Source: an uncultured Prevotellaceae bacterium (lineage in GTDB: Bacteria > Bacteroidota > Bacteroidia > Bacteroidales > Bacteroidaceae). From it: a DNA stretch of 48,130 nt. The position numbers and the translations under genes were made by a program. Below are positions 43,866 through 48,130 of the stretch, one piece after another. The DNA is taken from the NCBI GenBank assembly GCA_902783165.1, contig CACZPU010000087.1, positions 1 to 48,130 on the forward strand. The letters are read 5' to 3'. Within the stretch, counting starts at the first letter, position 1. Each line of letters begins with the position of its first letter. Under the pieces are notes generated by a model. That model did no database searches and was not told the DNA's origin. It saw only the letters and a program-made list of their open reading frames with translations.

Positions 43866-44603
43866 TTACATGTTCATACCACCGTCTACCTGGATAACCT
43901 GACCGCTCACATAGCTCGAAAGGTCGCTTGCCAGATATACTGCCGTATTGGCGATATCCTCAACAGTACCGCCACGACGGAGTGGAATCTTGCTAATCCA
44001 TGCCTTGCGGATATCGTCGGGCAAGGCCTGTGTCATGGCTGTGTCGATAAATCCAGGAGCAATGGCGTTGGCACGGATACCCTTCGGACCCATTTCCTGT
44101 CCGATACTCTTTGCCAAAGCTATCAAACCAGCCTTTGAGGCAGCATAGTTGGCCTGGCCTGCATTGCCATGAACGCCTACCACTGATGCCATGTTGATGA
44201 TACTACCGCCACGCTGGCGCATCATCACCGGCACACAGGCATGTATGAAGTTGAAGGCACTCTTCAGGTTCACTGCTATCACGGCATCCCATTGTGCTTC
44301 TGTCATGCGCAACATCAAGCCGTCCTTAGTGATACCTGCGTTGTTTACCAAGATATCTATGCTTCCAAACTCTTCTTTCACCTGCTTCACCACTTCCTCT
44401 GTCTGAGCAAAGTCGGCAGCATTGCTGGCATAACTCTTGGCTCTTACACCAAGGGCAGCAATCTCGCTCTCTGTTTCTGCGTTCACCTCAAGGTCGGTGA
44501 AAGCAATGTTTGCGCCTTCTGCGGCGAACTTCAATGCAATGGCTTTACCAATACCGCGTGCAGCACCTGTGATAAGTGCTGTTTTTCCAGTTAAAAGTCC
44601 CAT
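43866..44603 (-). CDS. fabG: 3-oxoacyl-ACP reductase
   Basis: A 245-residue short-chain dehydrogenase closely matching FabG: TGAARGIGKAIALKFA (NADPH binding), NNAGITKDGLMLRM, catalytic Ser in MASVVGVHGNAGQANYAASK with Tyr and Lys of YAASK, and a C-terminal YVSGQVIQVDGGMNM. It reduces 3-oxoacyl-ACP in fatty-acid elongation. It lies 15 bases after a TetR-family gene on the same strand and probably shares its promoter, so the regulator may respond to acyl metabolites; that link is inference. Confidence 0.92.
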   Translation of the reverse strand: MGLLTGKTALITGAARGIGKAIALKFAAEGANIAFTDLEVNAETESEIAALGVRAKSYASNAADFAQTEEVVKQVKEEFGSIDILVNNAGITKDGLMLRMTEAQWDAVIAVNLKSAFNFIHACVPVMMRQRGGSIINMASVVGVHGNAGQANYAASKAGLIALAKSIGQEMGPKGIRANAIAPGFIDTAMTQALPDDIRKAWISKIPLRRGGTVEDIANTAVYLASDLSSYVSGQVIQVDGGMNM

Positions 44604-44618
44604 GTAATATAAATTAAA

Positions 44619-45215
44619 TTAATGATTAATAATAGTCTTTCCCAAAGCTCCATAAACAACCTTTGCCACAAGGGGCTTGCTCGTCTCGGGTGTCATTCCG
44701 TGACCAAGACGCCCGCAAATGTACGGAACTTCCAATCCTTTGATGCAATAGTGGGTAATATCAGCAACAAGGTCAACATTGTCTATTTCGAATTCGCCAT
44801 CGGCTTTCCCCTCGGCATACACTTTGCGGAAAATCTCCAGTTCGTCCTCGTCAAAGTTTTTGCGCACCTTTTCCACCATCCAGATGTTACGGAAGAAAGC
44901 TGCACGCAGATTACCGTTGCGCATCACAGTCTCTTTGATCATATCCAAATGCGTATAAATCAACTCTATAATCTTATCCTGAGGACGAATCTTCTTGGCT
45001 GCCACCTCATCCATCTTGTCGGACAGGCGTTCCAATTCACTCTCAATCACAGCAAAATAGACATCCTCTTTACTTTTAAAATATGTATAAAGAGTACGTC
45101 GTCCTTTACCCGACGCAACAGCAATATCGTTCATGGTCGTATTTTCCAAACCGTTCTTGGCAAATAGCTGTCTTGCCACATCCACCAACCGTTGCCTTGT
45201 CTTCGATATTGACAT
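44619..45215 (-). CDS. TetR/AcrR-family regulator
   Basis: A 198-residue repressor-type protein. The N-terminal TetR helix-turn-helix is clear (VDVARQLFAKNGLENTTMND ... RTLYTYFKSKEDVYFAVIE), followed by an all-helical ligand-binding and dimer domain. The start is ATG 45215, preceded by AAGGGGAA; the longer in-frame opening runs into the promoter. Its promoter contains an inverted repeat TTGCACA-N12-TGTGCAA overlapping the -7 element, a likely autoregulatory operator. It is the first gene of an operon with fabG, suggesting control of fatty-acid or envelope lipid synthesis. Confidence 0.9.
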   Translation of the reverse strand: MSISKTRQRLVDVARQLFAKNGLENTTMNDIAVASGKGRRTLYTYFKSKEDVYFAVIESELERLSDKMDEVAAKKIRPQDKIIELIYTHLDMIKETVMRNGNLRAAFFRNIWMVEKVRKNFDEDELEIFRKVYAEGKADGEFEIDNVDLVADITHYCIKGLEVPYICGRLGHGMTPETSKPLVAKVVYGALGKTIINH

Positions 45216-45237
45216 GATATTTCCCCTTTTCTTTAAA

Positions 45238-45291
45238 TTGCACATGTTATATATCGTGTGCAAAAGTATTTATTTTATTTGAAACATCCAA
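45238..45291 (-). promoter_or_regulatory. tetR-fabG promoter with probable operator
   Basis: On the minus strand TTG (45289-45291), 20 bases, TACTTTTG (45261-45268). The inverted repeat TTGCACA (45238-45244) / TGTGCAA (45257-45263), spacer 12, overlaps the -7 element and the transcript start, a typical position for autorepression. Confidence 0.75.
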
Positions 45292-45503
45292 AAATTTCAA
45301 CAAGTAATTATTATTTATTATCATTTAATAGGATATTCTTGATTCATGACAAGACGTTTCCCCACACTTCAAGCTACTTGTTGTGAACATGCCCCCAAAA
45401 CCAACTAATGACAAAAATGACGATAAAATCAGGTAATGCAGCATCAAAATCACCCATATAACAGTCAAAAAGGAATGTTAAAAAGATAAAATTGTGTAAA
45501 ACG
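45292..45503. other. intergenic region between tetR and the tRNA promoter, nothing seen
   Basis: About 210 AT-rich bases without a credible reading frame, hairpin terminator or repeat. Confidence 0.5.
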
Positions 45504-45535
45504 TTTGGTCAATTCAAAAAAAAGCATTACCTTTG
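45504..45535 (+). promoter_or_regulatory. promoter of the initiator tRNA gene
   Basis: TTTG (45504-45507), 20 bases, TACCTTTG (45528-45535): a full consensus promoter 43 bases before the tRNA. Confidence 0.85.
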
Positions 45536-45578
45536 CAACCGCAAATGAGCAAGGGGCTCTTTTGAACGATTATTACAT

Positions 45579-45654
45579 CGCGGAGTGGAGCAGTTGGTAG
45601 CTCGCCAGGCTCATAACCTGGAGGTCGCATGTTCGAGTCCTGCCTCCGCAACCA
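45579..45654 (+). tRNA. initiator tRNA-fMet (CAU), CCA encoded
   Basis: A 76-base cloverleaf: acceptor GCGGAG/CTCCGC with an unpaired C1:A72, D-stem GAGC/GCTC, anticodon arm CCAGG-CTCATAA-CCTGG with anticodon CAU, T-loop TTCGAGT, and 3' ACCA. The C1:A72 mismatch and the A11:U24 pair identify it as the initiator rather than an elongator Met or Ile2 tRNA. Two departures are visible: pair 29:41 is A:U instead of G:C, and T-stem position 52:62 is a U/C mismatch (GCATG against CCTGC). It is a single-gene unit with its own promoter and terminator. Confidence 0.93.
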
Positions 45655-45658
45655 AAGA

Positions 45659-45690
45659 ACCGCAAATCCTTACCTTGAAGGGTTTGCGGT
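45659..45690 (+). terminator. terminator after the initiator tRNA
   Basis: An 11-bp stem ACCGCAAATCC (45659-45669) with GGGTTTGCGGT (45680-45690), one U-G pair, followed by ATTTTAATT. It begins five bases past the tRNA 3' end. Confidence 0.8.
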
Positions 45691-45712
45691 ATTTTAATTG
45701 AATACAACAAGA

Positions 45713-45895
45713 ATGGTTATGAAAACGGCTATCATGCGCAACATTATCACCAAAGAGGAGAAGCGCGTACACCTTACCACCAATCACCCCGCCGTGCAGT
45801 GCAACATTGCCGTATGGGTGGACGACGAGGGCAATGCATATTTTCCCGAAGATGTTCCTAATCCGTTTTACGAATTAAGAATCATTGAAGAGTAA
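45713..45895 (+). CDS. small conserved-looking protein of unknown function
   Basis: A 60-residue protein (or 58 if starting at ATG 45719), beginning MVMKTAIMRNIITKEEKR and ending NPFYELRIIEE, with NIAVWVDDEGNAYFPED in the middle. It has no signal peptide or membrane segment. It lies 22 bases after the tRNA terminator and 16 bases before the transporter gene, so the two are probably co-transcribed. No family was recognised; the even mix of residues and tight spacing support a real gene. Confidence 0.6.
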   Translation: MVMKTAIMRNIITKEEKRVHLTTNHPAVQCNIAVWVDDEGNAYFPEDVPNPFYELRIIEE

Positions 45896-45911
45896 ACAAA
45901 AGACAAGACAA

Positions 45912-46877
45912 ATGGGAATCATAGGATTTTTAAAGAATTGGACACTGCCCGCTGCCATAGCCACAGGAACTATTTGCTATCTCACTTTCAATTATGTTCC
46001 TGCACTCGATGAGGCTGGCAATTTCATGGCTCCCATATTCGACACCATCTTCCCGCTTTTTGTTTTCCTCACCCTCTTTGTCACCTTCTGCAAGATTGAC
46101 TTCCACCAACTTCTGCCCCACCGATGGCATATCGGTGTGCTGACAGCCCAATTGTTGCTGGTTGCCGCAGTGATTGGCGTCATTTGGCTTGTGAAGGAGA
46201 ATGCCGAGCAGAAAGTGCTTTGGGAAGCCGTGCTCACTTGTATCATAGGTCCTGCGGCAGCGGCATCACCGGTTGTCACAGGCAAGCTAGGCGGAAACAT
46301 CAACACCATGACCACCTTCGTCATCATCTCCTCCATCGTCTCCAGCATACTGATTCCTGCAGTATTCCCGATATTGGAGCAGACTGTACATTTATCGTTT
46401 GTACATGCTTTCCTCATCATTCTGAGCAAAGTGGCCGTCGTACTGATTCTTCCCCTTATCTTGGGATGGATAATGCAGCATTATGTCAAGCCATTATGTA
46501 GAAAAATCACCGCCGTGCCCAACCTCAGTTTTTACCTATGGGGCATTTCACTTAGCATTACCACGGGCATCACGGTGAAGAACATTGTTCATAGCAATGC
46601 CACCATCCAGCTATTACTGATGATTGCCGTTGCTAGTTTCGTGCTTTGTTTCATTCAGTTTATCATAGGCAGGAGCATCGGTCGGAAACTGGGTGAAACA
46701 ATCAACAGCGGACAGGCTTTGTTCCAAAAGAATACAGCTCTGAGCATATGGGTGGCCTACATGTACCTGAATCCCGTTGCCTCTGTGGGTGCAGGTTGTT
46801 ATGTCATCTGGCAGAACATCATCAATTCTGTAGAGATATGGGATTACAACCGGAAGCACGGAACAGCCAGCAAATGA
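45912..46877 (+). CDS. BASS-like (bile acid:sodium symporter-type) membrane transporter
   Basis: A 321-residue membrane protein with about nine or ten helices. The stretch IIGPAAAASPVVTGKLGGNI and the C-terminal FQKNTALSIWVAYMYLNPVA resemble the two substrate- and sodium-binding crossover regions of the BASS and arsenical-pump-type carriers. It would move an organic anion with sodium. The start is ATG 45912; ATG 45885 is in frame but overlaps the preceding small gene. A convergent-side terminator follows. Substrate unknown. Confidence 0.72.
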   Translation: MGIIGFLKNWTLPAAIATGTICYLTFNYVPALDEAGNFMAPIFDTIFPLFVFLTLFVTFCKIDFHQLLPHRWHIGVLTAQLLLVAAVIGVIWLVKENAEQKVLWEAVLTCIIGPAAAASPVVTGKLGGNINTMTTFVIISSIVSSILIPAVFPILEQTVHLSFVHAFLIILSKVAVVLILPLILGWIMQHYVKPLCRKITAVPNLSFYLWGISLSITTGITVKNIVHSNATIQLLLMIAVASFVLCFIQFIIGRSIGRKLGETINSGQALFQKNTALSIWVAYMYLNPVASVGAGCYVIWQNIINSVEIWDYNRKHGTASK

Positions 46878-46889
46878 CAGCCATCATAA

Positions 46890-46919
46890 ATGGCATACCA
46901 GTTTTCACTAGTATGCCAT
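46890..46919 (+). terminator. terminator after the BASS-like gene
   Basis: A perfect 9-bp stem ATGGCATAC (46890-46898) with GTATGCCAT (46911-46919), then CATTTTTCTC. It lies 12 bases past the transporter stop, between two convergent genes. Confidence 0.85.
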
Positions 46920-46957
46920 CATTTTTCTCTCATGCGGCGGTCAATCGACCTTCCCTG

Positions 46958-48130
46958 TCATTTCACTGATATCACACCATTGGAAACCGTCACTTTGTCC
47001 ATGACTTCCAAGAACTCAATGGCTTTGTCTACTGCCATATCAGTTTTCGAACTGCGTCTGCTGAAGCCCAACAGTTTGACTACCAGTTTTTTCAACTCAT
47101 CGATTGGGATAGACATATTCTGCTCCACTGCCATCATCACTACCTTTTGAATCTCTTCCGTCGGGATTTCGGAAATACTCTTGTTCTCCAGGCGCTTGGG
47201 CAGATGATACTCTTTCTCCTTTTCCGATTTCAATCCCGAGCCATCGAAAGCCTTGGATGCCAATTTCTTAGCCTCATCCAGTTCGATGTTCTGAACCTTT
47301 ACATGGTGCTTGATATCCTCCAACCGCTGTAGGATGCGCGACATCACTTGGTCGTTGTTGGAATACCAATCGACAGCCCATACTCGCATGACATTCCATC
47401 CCAAACCAGCTAGCACACCAGGCTGAACAATTTCGCGGTCGCGAGTGGTCTTGGTTTCATAATAGTTACGGCCATCGCACAAAATACCCATCATGTACTC
47501 CTCGGGCTTGTCAGGATTTACAACGGCAATGTCTATCTTGAACTGGCTGCGACCCACATGGGTAACGGTCTTGTAACCTTTCTCCATCAGCCTGTCGGCC
47601 ACAAGTTTCACCAAATCGCCCTCTGCCTCGTCATTGTCGTTCATAGCAGTGGCAGCTGCAGAAGCGGCGTCGTATCTCATAATCTGCCCCTTACCGGCAA
47701 ACTCTATGAAGCTCTTCAGTCCCTCCACTCCCTTTGCACTCGAGCGGTTCAAGTCTATCTGCTCGGCATGCAGAATGGCAAAGACTATCATCTCATATCG
47801 GGCACGGCTCACAGCAACATTCAAACGACGCTCACCACCATCGTTGTTCAGTGGTCCGAAGTTCATCGACACATGTCCTTGTTTGTCGGGGCCGTAGCCC
47901 ACACTGAAGAGAATCACATCGCGCTCGTCACCCTGTACATTCTCCAAGTTCTTGATGAAGATGGGCTCCTCGCAGTTGTACGCCTTGGCCTCCAATTCGG
48001 GTCTCTTGGCAAGCGAATCGCTGAGCATGTCGTCGATAAGGTTCTGTTGTACCTTACTGAAGCTCACCACACCGATACTCCGCTTCGACAGTTCGGGGTC
48101 GGACAAGCGGCGTAACACCTCGTCGACAAT
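46958..48130 (-). CDS. superfamily 1 helicase/nuclease, C-terminal part (cut by the window edge)
   Basis: The reading frame is open to the right edge (IVDEVLRRL...), so this is the last 390 or so residues of a larger protein. It shows the second RecA-like domain of an AAA_12-type SF1 helicase (VVSFSKVQQNLIDDML, NVQGDERDVILFSVGYG, RLNVAVSRAR), then a restriction-endonuclease-like MTES_1575-type domain (QFKIDIAVVNPD ... GILCDGRNYYETKTTRDRE) and a C-terminal DUF3320-like region. Such proteins usually exceed 1500 residues and may process or guard DNA or RNA ends. A GTG at 48118 is not the true start. Biological role is unknown; an anti-mobile-element role is possible but unsupported here. Confidence 0.85.
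   Translation of the reverse strand: MVDEVLRRLSDPELSKRSIGVVSFSKVQQNLIDDMLSDSLAKRPELEAKAYNCEEPIFIKNLENVQGDERDVILFSVGYGPDKQGHVSMNFGPLNNDGGERRLNVAVSRARYEMIVFAILHAEQIDLNRSSAKGVEGLKSFIEFAGKGQIMRYDAASAAATAMNDNDEAEGDLVKLVADRLMEKGYKTVTHVGRSQFKIDIAVVNPDKPEEYMMGILCDGRNYYETKTTRDREIVQPGVLAGLGWNVMRVWAVDWYSNNDQVMSRILQRLEDIKHHVKVQNIELDEAKKLASKAFDGSGLKSEKEKEYHLPKRLENKSISEIPTEEIQKVVMMAVEQNMSIPIDELKKLVVKLLGFSRRSSKTDMAVDKAIEFLEVMDKVTVSNGVISVK

Noticed and set aside
46384-46409. TGTACAT repeated inside the BASS-like gene, similar to the GTACAT arms of the array
   Set aside because: It is a direct repeat rather than a palindrome, lies in coding sequence and lacks the 22-base period, so it is probably chance.
46958-48130. 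Reading the partial helicase/nuclease as part of an anti-phage system
   Set aside because: Only the C-terminal portion is visible and no other defence gene is in the window, so the idea has no support here.

Overview
The window is a chromosomal segment from a member of the Bacteroidales, most likely Prevotella or a close relative. The grounds are Bacteroidota-type promoters (TTG, about 20 bases, TAnnTTTG) in front of many genes, a TamB/TamL outer-membrane pair with a lipoprotein TamL, a BspA-type leucine-rich-repeat lipoprotein, and families typical of this phylum (DUF5686, DUF4827, DUF2807, GT117). No phage, insertion sequence, integrase or CRISPR array was seen. Almost every base belongs to an intact gene or an interpretable intergenic region.

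Layout. 1-1390: a LacI-type regulator (minus) with operator-like palindromes at its own promoter and at the window edge. 1391-7345: a five-gene minus-strand operon (nucleotidyltransferase, ATP-grasp-like protein, CDP-alcohol phosphotransferase, DUF5686 outer-membrane protein, HAD phosphatase), which looks like a pathway that makes and attaches a CDP-activated polar group. 7346-7767: a regulatory gap with four 17-base palindromes at an exact 22-base period. 7768-8508: a secreted DUF2807 adhesin-like protein. 8656-15302: plus-strand housekeeping genes (RlmL-type methyltransferase, S9 peptidase, purD, a membrane protein, a YqaA-type membrane protein). 15308-16339: threonine aldolase (minus).

16914-27326 is a long plus-strand run. 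GT117 glycosyltransferase, polysaccharide deacetylase and queH lead into a compact catabolic cassette: RraA-type aldolase, SDR dehydrogenase, ExuT-type MFS importer, a UxaA N-terminal (SAF) half, a mandelate-racemase-type enolase-superfamily dehydratase, and a UxaA C-terminal half. It ends with a DUF4112 membrane protein. The cassette reads as a non-phosphorylating sugar-acid route: import, redox step, dehydration to a 2-keto-3-deoxy acid, retro-aldol cleavage to pyruvate and an aldehyde. It has two unrelated dehydratases and no kinase, lactonase, KDPG-type aldolase or FAH-type hydrolase. It is the best candidate here for an undescribed system.

27368-45215 is minus strand: glmM-type mutase, DUF4827 lipoprotein, NrnA-like DHH phosphoesterase with a nucleotidyltransferase, tamB-tamL, a PIG-L deacetylase that looks like a NagB/PIG-L fusion lacking its NagB half, an RluA-type pseudouridine synthase, a BspA-type lipoprotein preceded by a 46-residue small protein with its own strong promoter, and a tetR-fabG operon. 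45579-46877 (plus) holds an initiator tRNA with promoter and terminator, a small protein and a BASS-like transporter. The right edge cuts a large helicase/nuclease gene (minus), of which only the C-terminal part is present.
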